DNA of 34,147 bases from positions 1 through 34,147 of IMG/VR virus record IMGVR_UViG_3300021440_000080; one strand, written 5' to 3'. Made by a program: the position numbers and the translations under genes. This DNA comes from a virus. Numbering within the stretch: position 1 is the stretch's first letter; every line of letters starts with the position of its first letter. Below, one piece after another: positions 8,177 to 15,972 of this stretch. A model generated the notes under the pieces. That model worked only from the letters and a program-made list of their open reading frames with translations, was not told the origin of the DNA and searched no databases.

Positions 8177-9235
8177 CTAAGCTGAAATGTCCACACCACG
8201 GAGGCGCAACACCTTGCGCTCCAAAACAGAAAGGTAGTTCGTCGCCTGCCGCAGCACGGCCTGCGACTCCGCGCCTTCTATGCTGATGTCCGGGCGCCAA
8301 GCATCTGGCGCCACGAACCGCTCAGCAATGGTATAGCTGTCTCCTACGTCTGTGTGCATGGGAGTCTCGGAAGAAACCAAAGAAACAGCCGAAAGAAGAT
8401 CTGCGATTTCCTCTGCGGTGGTCAACATATGCGGGGCCTCCACTCCTCGATTGACTTCTGCTGCGATTTTATGGAAGTCTACGTCCTCGATACGCCCCAC
8501 CACCTTGTGCGCCCGATAAAGCTTGCGCTTATCGGTCGGGAAAAAGTGAAACATGGTCTTGGAGTACTCCTCGATAAAATTTCCCAACATTCGCCCAATG
8601 GCGACGGCTCGAAAAACCGTCGTATAAGGTAGTACGAACTTGTCGATGGCCGACAATAGGCCCTCAGCCGCTATTTGCACAAAATCCATGTACTCCAGGT
8701 GGCTTTCTTGGGTCTTACTCCAGAAAATCCGTACTCTTGAGATGGCCAGCGGCAAATTCAGCTCGACCAGCTCTTTTCTCAGCCTTCGGACTTTTTTGTT
8801 CAGCTCCAACAGCTCAGGGCAGATCTGCTTCTCTTCCTCGGTCAGACTGCCGACAATGAAGGAGATCAGCTGGTAGTTGATGCAGAACTCCCGAAAACTA
8901 TCGGGATCTCCTACCTTGAGCGCAGATGCGATCTTCTCCGTGAAGAGGACCTGGCGCTCACGGAAGTAGGGCCGGGCGGCCAAAATGTTCCCGCGGACGA
9001 CATGGATGTATTGGCAGAACCTACCAAACACCACATGTCCGAAAGTCTGCCCATCTGGATGGGGGGTTTCGAACAACAGGTCACGAAACCTTGTCTCAAG
9101 TTCAAAGAGAGTCTCCAGCTGTCTTTTCTGACGAGCTGTCGAGTCTTCCTTCGAAAGTTCTTCATATCGAGATACGGCCGCTTCCAGCGAGTTAGCAAAT
9201 GTCCGGAAGTGTGCTTCGTCGTTAGTGGCTCTCAT
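8177..9235 (-). CDS. Sigma-70-family factor lacking region 4.2
   Basis: A 352-residue protein read from ATG 9233-9235 (ATGA overlap with the helicase gene). Region 2 is clear at about residues 160-228: NLPLAISRVRIFW, then YMDFVQIAAEGLLSAIDKF, which lines up with the core-binding helix FLDLIQEGNIGLMKAVDKF of RpoD. Region 3 follows (KIAAEVN...HMLTTAEEIADLL..., then SSETPMHTDVGDSYTIAERF, like RpoD's SMETPIGDDEDSHLGDFIED). The C terminus, ATNYLSVLERKVLRLRGVD, matches the start of region 4 (LTAREAKVLRMRFGID) and then stops, so the helix-turn-helix that reads -35 boxes is absent. It probably directs RNA polymerase to phage middle or late promoters; a separate region-4.2-like protein is encoded at 24103-24354. 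Confidence 0.8.
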   Translation of the reverse strand: MRATNDEAHFRTFANSLEAAVSRYEELSKEDSTARQKRQLETLFELETRFRDLLFETPHPDGQTFGHVVFGRFCQYIHVVRGNILAARPYFRERQVLFTEKIASALKVGDPDSFREFCINYQLISFIVGSLTEEEKQICPELLELNKKVRRLRKELVELNLPLAISRVRIFWSKTQESHLEYMDFVQIAAEGLLSAIDKFVLPYTTVFRAVAIGRMLGNFIEEYSKTMFHFFPTDKRKLYRAHKVVGRIEDVDFHKIAAEVNRGVEAPHMLTTAEEIADLLSAVSLVSSETPMHTDVGDSYTIAERFVAPDAWRPDISIEGAESQAVLRQATNYLSVLERKVLRLRGVDISA

Positions 9236-10680
9236 TTCACCAAAACCGTCCTTACAGGGCCATAGATTTCTTCGTACAGGCGAACGCGCTCTTGGGCGTG
9301 TCTGTGGCATGACTCGATATTCACAACATCGAAGTCTGTAAAATAGCAGTCGACCTTGCCTTCTGCAAGTCGAGTGCCACGTCCGACTGCTTGCTTGACC
9401 ATGATCTCTGATTTTCCGCCCATCAAAAAAATGATGTGGCCGACAACCCGGATGTCCGTCCCAGTCGAAACGCAGGATGTACCGACCAAACACTCAAGCT
9501 TGCGGTCGTTAAAACGCCCTACAAGCTCTGTTGGGTCAGACCCAGGCCCACCATGGGCGAAATCGTGTTGGCACTTCAGGTGCCGCTTGAGGTAGTCGTA
9601 TTGCTGAATTTCTTCGACCAGTACCAAGACCGGCCTTCGTTGGTTTTTGAGGGAATGGTGGATGATTTTTGCGGCTTGGATGTAAATTCGTTCGTTGTAG
9701 TATAAGTGCGCACGTGTCATTACATTTGAGTCCTTGGATTCCTTGTCGGAATCCGACTCAAGCTGAATCATGGTAAAAATTGGCTTAGACAGAAAACCTT
9801 GGTCGACACCTTCACGAACAGTCATTCGATAGACAATTGGTCCAGTAATTGCAGACAACACAAGAGCAAGGCCGTCACCACGGATTTGGGTGGCGGAAAA
9901 GAAAAAACGGACAGGAGCATTTTTGAGGAGGCCGAAACAGACTTGAGCCAGAGTTTTTGCAGGAGTTTGGTGAGATTCATCAGCGATAAAAACTTGGACA
10001 CCAGCAAAGAAATCCCATGCCGGGGTGCCTTCTTCAATTTTTGTCAGGGATTGGCTAACAGCAACAGTGATGAGTTTTCCAAGATCTTTTTTGCCATCTC
10101 CATAAAAGCCAACGTGCTTTTTTCCAAAATGGAGGGACATTTCAGTGAAGAGCTGAGAGGCGATGCTGACACTGGGGGCCATCACCACGGATCGTTGCCC
10201 CAGCTCCTTGATCAAGGTCTGGAGGATGAAGGACTTGCCAAGGCCAGTCCCGATTTCCACACCACCATGCCTCACCGCCAGCAAAGCCTCTTTTGCTTCC
10301 ACCTGGTAGTACCGCGGTTCTTTTTTAGGTGGTGAACTCCAGGGCAGGGGAGTTCTTTTCGAGAACTCCCTGACTACCCGGTCCTCAAAGGGACATCGAA
10401 ACTTTTCCACAAGCTGTTGGGCTACCCCAGAGTAGGTCCAATAGCCTTCCTTGTCCTGGAAGAGGATCGAACCATCTTTTTCTTTCTGGAGGGAGAGCAG
10501 GTGCTGTTGGTACTGGGCTTCGCCCAGCTTCTTCCTGAGGAAAGAGGAGTTCCTTGCCTTCCTCAAGGCAAAGGCTGCTTTTTCATCCGTGAAGGCAAGT
10601 TCCTTCTTCAGGGAAGGGAGTTCCTCTGGACTGAGATCCCAGATCCTAGCTACTGTAGGTGAAACGATCTCAATGCGCAT
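9232..10680 (-). CDS. Superfamily 2 DNA helicase (UvsW/RecG-style repair helicase)
   Basis: A 482-residue protein with SF2 motifs in order: a Q-like RYYQVEA, Walker A GTGLGKS (about 144-150), DESH (234-237), SAT (262-264) and the motif VI arginine finger QAVGRGTR (430-437). The 140-residue N-terminal part is not recognised. Such helicases remodel forks and recombination intermediates, as UvsW does in T4. ATG 10678-10680 is preferred; the frame also allows a TTG at 10714-10716 inside the inverted-repeat arm, and neither has a strong ribosome-binding site. It is the first gene of the leftward operon. Confidence 0.85.
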   Translation of the reverse strand: MRIEIVSPTVARIWDLSPEELPSLKKELAFTDEKAAFALRKARNSSFLRKKLGEAQYQQHLLSLQKEKDGSILFQDKEGYWTYSGVAQQLVEKFRCPFEDRVVREFSKRTPLPWSSPPKKEPRYYQVEAKEALLAVRHGGVEIGTGLGKSFILQTLIKELGQRSVVMAPSVSIASQLFTEMSLHFGKKHVGFYGDGKKDLGKLITVAVSQSLTKIEEGTPAWDFFAGVQVFIADESHQTPAKTLAQVCFGLLKNAPVRFFFSATQIRGDGLALVLSAITGPIVYRMTVREGVDQGFLSKPIFTMIQLESDSDKESKDSNVMTRAHLYYNERIYIQAAKIIHHSLKNQRRPVLVLVEEIQQYDYLKRHLKCQHDFAHGGPGSDPTELVGRFNDRKLECLVGTSCVSTGTDIRVVGHIIFLMGGKSEIMVKQAVGRGTRLAEGKVDCYFTDFDVVNIESCHRHAQERVRLYEEIYGPVRTVLVK

Positions 10681-10707
10681 CAGGCGGATTGTAGCGATTC
10701 CTGATTT

Positions 10708-10807
10708 TGCAAGCAACTTGAAAAAAGTTTTAGCCAGGCTCCGGATCTGCTTGACAAGAGATGAACTCCCCCTATAATTGGATCGATCCGTTTGAATTGA
10801 ATTTGAA
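10708..10807 (+). repeat. Left 100-bp arm of the inverted repeat
   Basis: Exact reverse complement of 11073-11172 over all 100 bases, checked segment by segment. It begins TGCAAGCAACTTG and contains the inward promoter and the palindromic GGATCGATCC (10780-10789). The repeat identity ends at 10807, where the two arms diverge by a small indel. Confidence 0.9.
10751..10778 (+). promoter_or_regulatory. Consensus sigma-70 promoter, left arm, rightward
   Basis: TTGACA (10751-10756), 16-bp spacer, TATAAT (10773-10778): both hexamers are perfect consensus. Transcription would start near 10785, cross the repeat array and the right arm, and continue into the gene at 11219 and the GroEL gene. Confidence 0.75.
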
Positions 10808-11057
10808 TTGAATTTTAAAATTCAATTTAAATTCTGAATTTATAATTAGGGATTTTTTCTGAAGAAAAAATCCCCTATAATTAAATTGAATTTTAAAATT
10901 CAATTTAAATTCTGAATTTATAATTAGGGATTTTTTCTGAAGAAAAAATCCCCTATAATTAAATTGAATTTTAAAATTCAATTTAAATTCTGAATTTATA
11001 ATTAGGGATTTTTTCTGAAGAAAAAATCCCCTATAATTAAATTGAATTTTAAAATTC
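10806..11057 (+). repeat. Three exact 78-bp direct repeats plus a partial fourth
   Basis: Units start at 10806, 10884 and 10962 and are identical; a fourth begins at 11040 and breaks after 18 bases. Each unit holds a hairpin with 11-bp arms (GGGATTTTTTC / GAAAAAATCCC) and a TGAA loop, at 10849-10874, 10927-10952 and 11005-11030. A second perfect palindrome centred on GAATTTTAAAATTC is 28 bp long in units 2 and 3 (10881-10908, 10959-10986) and 22 bp in unit 1. Each unit also contains TATAAT twice. Because 78 is a multiple of three, the array stays open in frame and gives a spurious repetitive ORF on the minus strand. Confidence 0.92.
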
Positions 11058-11072
11058 CGATCAAAATTCAAT

Positions 11073-11172
11073 TTCAAATTCAATTCAAACGGATCGATCC
11101 AATTATAGGGGGAGTTCATCTCTTGTCAAGCAGATCCGGAGCCTGGCTAAAACTTTTTTCAAGTTGCTTGCA
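11073..11172 (-). repeat. Right 100-bp arm of the inverted repeat
   Basis: Exact reverse complement of the left arm. Its outer end lies 46 bases before the start of the first rightward gene. It carries the mirror-image promoter and GGATCGATCC (11091-11100). Confidence 0.9.
11102..11129 (-). promoter_or_regulatory. Consensus sigma-70 promoter, right arm, leftward
   Basis: Mirror copy of the left-arm promoter: TTGACA on the minus strand at 11124-11129 and TATAAT at 11102-11107, 16-bp spacer. It would transcribe leftwards through the array into the helicase operon, so the two transcripts overlap by about 300 bases. Confidence 0.75.
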
Positions 11173-11218
11173 GCCCATGTCATGGCTATGGAGTTCTGTT
11201 GAAGCCTGGAGAAAAAAA

Positions 11219-11464
11219 ATGCAAGCAGCGCCTGAAAACAAAAAGAGCCTAACTGTCGTGAGTGATGGGGACGGATACTTCGGCCTCTACGAAAACGGTG
11301 GTCTTATCGCACAAGGACCTACATCGAGACTTCTGGATGCTGTGGCGGAACACTACGGAATAGAACTTGTGGGTCTTTGTACGACAGCGGCCTACAACGA
11401 CAAGGTGCTCTTCATCACGGGCGAATTCCCTGACCGGCTTGAAGAAGTCGAAATCGAAAAATAG
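11219..11464 (+). CDS. Small protein of unknown function, first rightward gene
   Basis: An 81-residue protein starting at ATG 11219, chosen for the GGAG eight bases upstream; an in-frame ATG 14 codons earlier has no comparable site. It reads as a compact alpha/beta domain (SLTVVSDGDGYFGLYENGG, then LLDAVAEHYGIELVGLC, then VLFITGEF) with an acidic tail. No family is recognised. It is the first gene after the inverted-repeat structure and lies 25 bases before the chaperonin gene, so it is probably expressed early with it. Confidence 0.65.
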   Translation: MQAAPENKKSLTVVSDGDGYFGLYENGGLIAQGPTSRLLDAVAEHYGIELVGLCTTAAYNDKVLFITGEFPDRLEEVEIEK

Positions 11465-11489
11465 TTTGGATTGAAAGGTTTTTTGCTGA

Positions 11490-13310
11490 ATGCAATACGC
11501 AAAAGTGAAGTCAGTTGCGAAGTCGGTTCTTTCCAGAGGGAAGACGCTTCAAGACAAAATCCGCACAGCCATGAACACCACCTCGTCTGTGGTGGGATCC
11601 ACGCTAGGTCCTGGTGGAATGCCGGTTTTGATCGAACGCCAAGAAGTTGGCATGGCCCCGCTGATCACCAAGGACGGTGTGACGGTTTTTCGTTCTTTGG
11701 GTTTTGATGACCCTGTGGTCCATTCAGTGATGGAGGCGGCACGAGATGCCGCCGTCCAGACTGCCTCAGAAGCCGGAGACGGAACTACGACAGCGACTGT
11801 CTTGTCTGCCGCCATCGTTGAAAAGATGGAGGAATTGCTCAAGGCAAGCCCAAAGGTAAGTCCCCAAAAGGTTGTTCGGAACATTGAGGGCATCTTCAAA
11901 AAAGAGATCGAACCAGCCATCCGGCAACTGGCTATCAAAAAGGACTGGAGCACCGAAGAAGGTCAGTCTTTCTTGAAGAAGGTGGCCAGTCTGTCGGCAA
12001 ACGGCGATGCCGATCTGGCAGAAGCCGTTATGCAGTGTTTTCAGCTGGTGGGCGACGACGGTAACGTCACGATCACAGAAGGTAACGGTCCTTCCCATTA
12101 CGAGGTGGAGAAGATCGAGGGGTTCCCAATCCCCGTCGGCTATGAAGAGTCTTGTCTGAAGTTTTACTCCAAGTTCGTCAACGATCCAGGCCAGCAGCGG
12201 GTGTTCCTGGAGAAGCCCGTAGTGGTGGTCTATAACGGCAAAATCACGGGAACACAGGCCATCGTCCCATTGATGCAGAAAATTGGTTCATTGTGGGAAA
12301 ACGAGGGCACTACCGTTGAGGACGGCAAAAGTCTCCACCTGGAGGACTGGGGTGGCCGCCACAACGTCTTGCTGGTCGCCACCGGCTTCTCTGACAGTGT
12401 GATTGGGGACCTGGCGATCAATTTCGCCCACGAAAAAACCATCAACGTCTTCCCTTTGGTAGCCCCAGAGAGCCCGCTTCATAACGGGCAACAGAAGTTT
12501 TTGGAGGATCTGGCTTGTGTGTCTGGAGCACGGGTGTTGGATCCGTTGTCGTACCCGCTGGATCGGGCACGGACGTCTGACTTGGGCTATGGAGATGGCC
12601 TCACATACTTTGAGGCCACCCGGTTCCGCTCGACCCTCGTGGGGGTTGTGGATCCAGAGGAGATCGTGCTCAGGGCAGACGAGATTCAGGCGAACATTGA
12701 CAGCGCAGAATCGATTCTGGAGAAGACGCTCCTTCAGGAGCGGCTTGGTAAGTTGACTGGCGGTATCGCCAAGCTCAAGGTCATTGGCAGCTCCAGCGGC
12801 GAACTGAAAGAGAAGCGGGACCGAGCAGAAGACGCAGTCTGCGCTGTCCGGGGCGCAATCAAAAACGGCTGTCTTCCTGGTGGGGCCTGGACTCTCCTGA
12901 AGCTGCGCGAGATCATCTACGAAGGGCTCCTCACGGAAAACAACGCCGACACGATTGCTCGCCACGTTTTGGCCAGCGCTTTTTTTGCCCCTTTTTCGAG
13001 AATCCTGGAGAATCTCGGCCACAACGAGGAGGAGATCGAAGGTGTCGAGTGGGAAATTGTGAACAACTTTGGTTCGGATCCCGAGCATGCCCTGGTTTTT
13101 GACGGTGTTTCGTGCACCTTCGTAAAGGCGGTGGAGGGCGGTATTTTGGATTCTACGCCAGCCGTGCTCGAAGCTGTCCGGAATGCCATCTCAATTGCAT
13201 CGCTCTTGGGCACGCTTGGCGGGACTGTAGTTTTTGCTCGGGATGCCGAACTGGAGCGCCAAGAAGGGCGGGACATGGCAGATTTCGTCAAAACGGCTGA
13301 AGGAGGCTGA
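11490..13310 (+). CDS. GroEL-family chaperonin, phage-encoded
   Basis: A 606-residue chaperonin, longer than the usual 540-550. The equatorial ATP site is intact: LGPGGMPVLIE, TKDGVTV (the D52 equivalent of E. coli GroEL), AGDGTTTATVL (D87) and, near the C terminus, RDRAEDAVCAVRGAI with the catalytic Asp equivalent to D398, then LPGGAWTLLKL. The apical domain between is strongly diverged and contains extra sequence, as in other phage chaperonins, and the Gly-Met tail is missing. Members fold proteins in an ATP-driven barrel; here the clients are likely phage proteins. A likely co-chaperonin is on the other strand at 7827-8168. The ribosome-binding site (AAGG) is weak and distant. Confidence 0.92.
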   Translation: MQYAKVKSVAKSVLSRGKTLQDKIRTAMNTTSSVVGSTLGPGGMPVLIERQEVGMAPLITKDGVTVFRSLGFDDPVVHSVMEAARDAAVQTASEAGDGTTTATVLSAAIVEKMEELLKASPKVSPQKVVRNIEGIFKKEIEPAIRQLAIKKDWSTEEGQSFLKKVASLSANGDADLAEAVMQCFQLVGDDGNVTITEGNGPSHYEVEKIEGFPIPVGYEESCLKFYSKFVNDPGQQRVFLEKPVVVVYNGKITGTQAIVPLMQKIGSLWENEGTTVEDGKSLHLEDWGGRHNVLLVATGFSDSVIGDLAINFAHEKTINVFPLVAPESPLHNGQQKFLEDLACVSGARVLDPLSYPLDRARTSDLGYGDGLTYFEATRFRSTLVGVVDPEEIVLRADEIQANIDSAESILEKTLLQERLGKLTGGIAKLKVIGSSSGELKEKRDRAEDAVCAVRGAIKNGCLPGGAWTLLKLREIIYEGLLTENNADTIARHVLASAFFAPFSRILENLGHNEEEIEGVEWEIVNNFGSDPEHALVFDGVSCTFVKAVEGGILDSTPAVLEAVRNAISIASLLGTLGGTVVFARDAELERQEGRDMADFVKTAEGG

Positions 13311-13311
13311 C

Positions 13312-13554
13312 GTGCCGATTTACGGCTACAAATGCCCTGGTTGTGGGGCGGAGACTCGGCGACTGATGTCTGCAAAAGAAGCTCTGGCTGCTGTCTTGGT
13401 TTGTTCCTGTGGGGTTGAATTCCAACGTCACGTCAAAGCTCCCTCTTCACAGACCATGGAGGTCATCGATAATGGGGCACGGGTTCGGCGTCTTGAGCGC
13501 CTGTCGGACGCCCAGGACATTTATCGAGAATACGTGAAACAAGAAAAAAGTTGA
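13312..13554 (+). CDS. Small zinc-ribbon protein (FmdB type)
   Basis: An 80-residue protein starting at GTG 13312-13314, with AGGAGG placed ideally upstream and one base after the chaperonin stop. It begins MPIYGYKCPGCG and has a second pair VCSCG about 25 residues later, matching the CxxC...CxC zinc ribbon of the FmdB-type putative regulatory family (which typically starts MPxYxYxCxxCG). The tail is helical and basic. The function of this family is not established; nucleic-acid or protein binding is likely. A terminator follows five bases after its stop. Confidence 0.75.
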   Translation: MPIYGYKCPGCGAETRRLMSAKEALAAVLVCSCGVEFQRHVKAPSSQTMEVIDNGARVRRLERLSDAQDIYREYVKQEKS

Positions 13555-13559
13555 TTTGC

Positions 13560-13586
13560 GACCCGCCCCACGGCGGGTCTTTTTTT
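13560..13586 (+). terminator. Rho-independent terminator after the zinc-ribbon gene
   Basis: Perfect 8-bp stem GACCCGCC (13560-13567) / GGCGGGTC (13572-13579), loop CCAC, then seven T. It closes the chaperonin transcription unit. Confidence 0.9.
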
Positions 13587-13595
13587 GTCAAGCAG

Positions 13596-13624
13596 TTGCC
13601 GACACAGGAGGACTTTGCCATAAT
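13596..13624 (+). promoter_or_regulatory. Promoter for the SbcC-like gene
   Basis: TTGCCG (13596-13601), 17-bp spacer, CATAAT (13619-13624), directly after a terminator. Transcription would start about seven bases on, near 13631, which is the A of the SbcC ATG, so the message may be leaderless. The AGGAGG at 13607-13612 lies in the spacer and is too far from this ATG. Confidence 0.5.
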
Positions 13625-13630
13625 GGTGTT

Positions 13631-15733
13631 ATGCCGGTCCAGTTGCAAAAAATCGCAGTCTCCAATTTCGGCCCTTTCATGGGTGACCACGAATGCTCGT
13701 TCCCGCCCCATGGGCTGGTCCAGGTTCGCGGTCTGAATCGACAGACAGGCGGCAGTAGTGGGGCAGGGAAGAGCAGCTTCCTTACTGCTGTGGGGTATGC
13801 CCTGGGCCACAGCTCGGTACCGAGCGCGGCCATCCAGTGCTGGGAGACTGACAAGAAACCCCAGGTGCGCTTGGTTCTTGGGACCGATTCTGGCGCTGCC
13901 TCCATCTCCCGTGGAGTCAAGACCTTTTTTGAGGACAAGGACGGTCAGACCAAGGGCGCTGTCGCGATTGTCGAAGAACGGCTTCGTGCAGCCATTGGTA
14001 CCGACCCGGAAGTCCTCAAGCTGCTGACGTATCGTGGTCAAAAACAGCCGTCCCAGTTCCTTGGGATGAATGATGCGGCAAAAAAGGAGTTTCTCGCCCA
14101 GATCCTTGGTTTGGACAAGATCGAATCCGCCTATGAGGATTCCCTCAAGAAAGAGAAAGTCCTGGAGGGGCGGCTTGCCCAGCAACAGCTGACCGTTAAG
14201 GCGATCCAGCTGCCGTTCGTTCCGGTCTACGAGGCAGTCGATACCACTCCGATCGTGACCACGATTGAAGAGCTGAAGCAAAAACAGTCTGAGGTCGAAC
14301 GGCAAATCAAGTCGCTTTCGGCTCGAATCAAGAAGCTGAACGACGAGGTTCCGGCCGACTCAGAGGCAGTATTGGACTGCCAAAAACAGCTCGAAAAAGA
14401 GCGTGCAGCGACCTTCTCACAGGATCTTGCCCACCTGAACAAGCTTCGGACGTTCGAGAAGGAAATCGAGCGTCGCTTGAATGGCTTCCAGGCAGAAGAC
14501 GACCGACGTCTCAGGATCTTCACCAAGAGGAAGCAAGAAAAAGAGCAAGTTCTTGCTGATGCTCACCGGCTGTGGGCCACTGTGGAGGATCGCAGGGCTG
14601 AGGTGGCTACGCTCGAACGTGCTTTGGCCGAGAAGAAGTGTCCGACCTGTAAGCAGTCGCTGGAGCTTCTCAATTCAGGAGATGAGGGTCTTTGGACCGA
14701 AATCCTCAACATCACTCTCAAGCTGAAAGCCACCAGAGATCGGCTCAATGAAGCCGAAGACGCAGAGGGTCGGATCCACTGGACTGACATGCAGATCTTG
14801 GAGATGGGGAAGTTCGAGCCCAACCCAAAGATTCAGCAGTTTCAAGGGTCTTTGGCTGAAGCCCGCCGGCAAATTGGTGTCGAGCAACAACGTCTCAATG
14901 TCGAAGCTGCTACCTTTGAGTCCGAGCGCCGCAGTCGCATTGCTGCCATTGAGAAGCAAATCGCTGAACTGCGTGTCGAAAACCGTAAGGGCCACACCGC
15001 GGCACTTCGTGAACTGAATGAACAGAGCGTTGCTCTCTATGAGCAACGCCGGCTGATCACCGAAGAGTTGGCCCACAACGAAAACCGGCTTTCGACCCAT
15101 CGTTTGGCTGAGGTCAATCATCAGGCGGCAATCAAGGCGCTGGATACAGCAACAGCCCGCCTGGCAGAAGAAAAGCGACGGCTCGACGAAATCGACCTTG
15201 AATTGCGTGCAGAACGTGATTTTTCACGTTTTGTTGGCCGAGACGGCTTTCTGGGGGTGATCTTTGACGAGGTCTTGAAGGAGATCGAAGAACAGGCCAA
15301 CAAGAACTTGGGACGGATCCCGAATACCGCACAGGTGTCGGTGATCTTCAAGTCTGAGGTTTCCTCCCAGAAGGGAAACGTCAAGAAGGCCATCGTCACC
15401 GAGTTCACCAAGAATGGCCACAAATGCAGTCACCACGGCCTATCTGGTGGCATGCAGACGGTTGTTGACTTAGCGGTCGACCTGTCGCTCTTGGAGGTGG
15501 CGGGGCGGCGTACGGGGATTCGGCCGGGTTGGCTAGTGCTGGATGAGGCAATGCAGGGGTTGGGGCTGGTGGAGAAGGAGGCTTGCCTGGAGCTTCTGCA
15601 GCGGTTTGGGCAGGAAAAGCTGGTTCTGGTTGTGGATCACGATACGGCATTCAAGGAGTTTTTCACAAAAACGATTGACATTTCCTATGATGGCGCCGTA
15701 TCGTCCATCTCAGAAAGCGAGACAGGTGCATGA
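13631..15733 (+). CDS. SbcC/Rad50-like ATPase (T4 gp46 type)
   Basis: A 700-residue SMC-like protein. The N-terminal ATPase lobe has Walker A GSSGAGKSS (about 41-49); two long charged coiled coils follow, separated by a zinc hook CPTC (C337, C340) through which two molecules dimerise. The C-terminal lobe has the ABC signature GLSGGMQTVVDLA (about 604) and Walker B WLVLDEAMQGL (about 637). With the SbcD-like subunit at 6823-7830 it should form the end-processing complex that creates recombinogenic 3' ends, feeding the UvsX-like recombinase. ATG 13631 is preferred because the protein family starts here (VQLQKIAVSNFGPF); it has no good ribosome-binding site. Confidence 0.9.
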   Translation: MPVQLQKIAVSNFGPFMGDHECSFPPHGLVQVRGLNRQTGGSSGAGKSSFLTAVGYALGHSSVPSAAIQCWETDKKPQVRLVLGTDSGAASISRGVKTFFEDKDGQTKGAVAIVEERLRAAIGTDPEVLKLLTYRGQKQPSQFLGMNDAAKKEFLAQILGLDKIESAYEDSLKKEKVLEGRLAQQQLTVKAIQLPFVPVYEAVDTTPIVTTIEELKQKQSEVERQIKSLSARIKKLNDEVPADSEAVLDCQKQLEKERAATFSQDLAHLNKLRTFEKEIERRLNGFQAEDDRRLRIFTKRKQEKEQVLADAHRLWATVEDRRAEVATLERALAEKKCPTCKQSLELLNSGDEGLWTEILNITLKLKATRDRLNEAEDAEGRIHWTDMQILEMGKFEPNPKIQQFQGSLAEARRQIGVEQQRLNVEAATFESERRSRIAAIEKQIAELRVENRKGHTAALRELNEQSVALYEQRRLITEELAHNENRLSTHRLAEVNHQAAIKALDTATARLAEEKRRLDEIDLELRAERDFSRFVGRDGFLGVIFDEVLKEIEEQANKNLGRIPNTAQVSVIFKSEVSSQKGNVKKAIVTEFTKNGHKCSHHGLSGGMQTVVDLAVDLSLLEVAGRRTGIRPGWLVLDEAMQGLGLVEKEACLELLQRFGQEKLVLVVDHDTAFKEFFTKTIDISYDGAVSSISESETGA

Positions 15734-15972
15734 CCGAAACACTGAGCCCCAAAAGCGGAATGCTTGTTCCAGCGATTTTTGTGATGGATGTCTGGCGTTC
15801 TGCCCTCATGCGAGGGCACGCGTCTCAGGTGTTCGCTGAGGGCTTGGCGGAAAAAATGCAGCCGTTTAGCTTTGATCGTGAGGGATGGCGTGAGCTTTTT
15901 GCTCGACATGACCGAGAAAGGTCATACGACATTCTTTTTGCTGAAATCGACCGTATCTTCTCTGTCCGCTGA
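15730..15972 (+). CDS. Small protein of unknown function after SbcC
   Basis: An 80-residue protein whose ATG overlaps the SbcC stop (ATGA), so it is probably translationally coupled. It is mostly helical (FVMDVWRSALMRGHASQVF, then GWRELFARHDRERSYDILFA) with balanced charge, no membrane segment and no metal motif. Its tie to the SbcC gene suggests a role in recombination, but nothing in the sequence proves it. Confidence 0.6.
   Translation: MTETLSPKSGMLVPAIFVMDVWRSALMRGHASQVFAEGLAEKMQPFSFDREGWRELFARHDRERSYDILFAEIDRIFSVR

Larger units (their letters stand above)
10708..11172. repeat. 465-bp inverted-repeat structure between divergent operons (possible origin)
   Basis: A non-coding block separating the leftward and rightward gene sets. 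It has two perfect 100-bp arms in inverted orientation (10708-10807 and 11073-11172) and a 265-bp centre made of exact 78-bp AT-rich repeats rich in hairpins. Near-consensus promoters in both arms point into the centre. Such AT-rich, iterated, palindromic DNA between divergent operons is typical of replication origins or regulatory hubs; that role is inference. A chimeric assembly is the main alternative, since perfect long palindromes can be assembly artefacts. Confidence 0.85.

Noticed and set aside
8169-8300. N-terminal extension of the GroES-like frame into the sigma gene
   Set aside because: The extension is Arg/Gly/Ala-rich out-of-frame sequence of the sigma gene, and the GTG at 8168 has an ideal ribosome-binding site.
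10806-11057. Direct repeats as a CRISPR array
   Set aside because: The copies are back-to-back with no variable spacers and no cas genes are nearby.
10772-11119. Open frame on the minus strand through the repeat array, with a 26-residue repeat
   Set aside because: It exists only because the repeat length (78) is a multiple of three; composition is Asn/Phe/Lys-rich from AT-rich DNA, there is no ribosome-binding site, and it lies over palindromes and promoters.
13585-13595. 11-base match TTGTCAAGCAG between the SbcC upstream region and the inverted-repeat arm (11123-11133)
   Set aside because: Only 11 bases, no further similarity on either side, and not in the same relation to the promoters; likely chance.
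13556-13630. Longer N terminus for the SbcC-like protein from 13556
   Set aside because: It would run through the terminator hairpin, and the family's usual N terminus begins at 13631.
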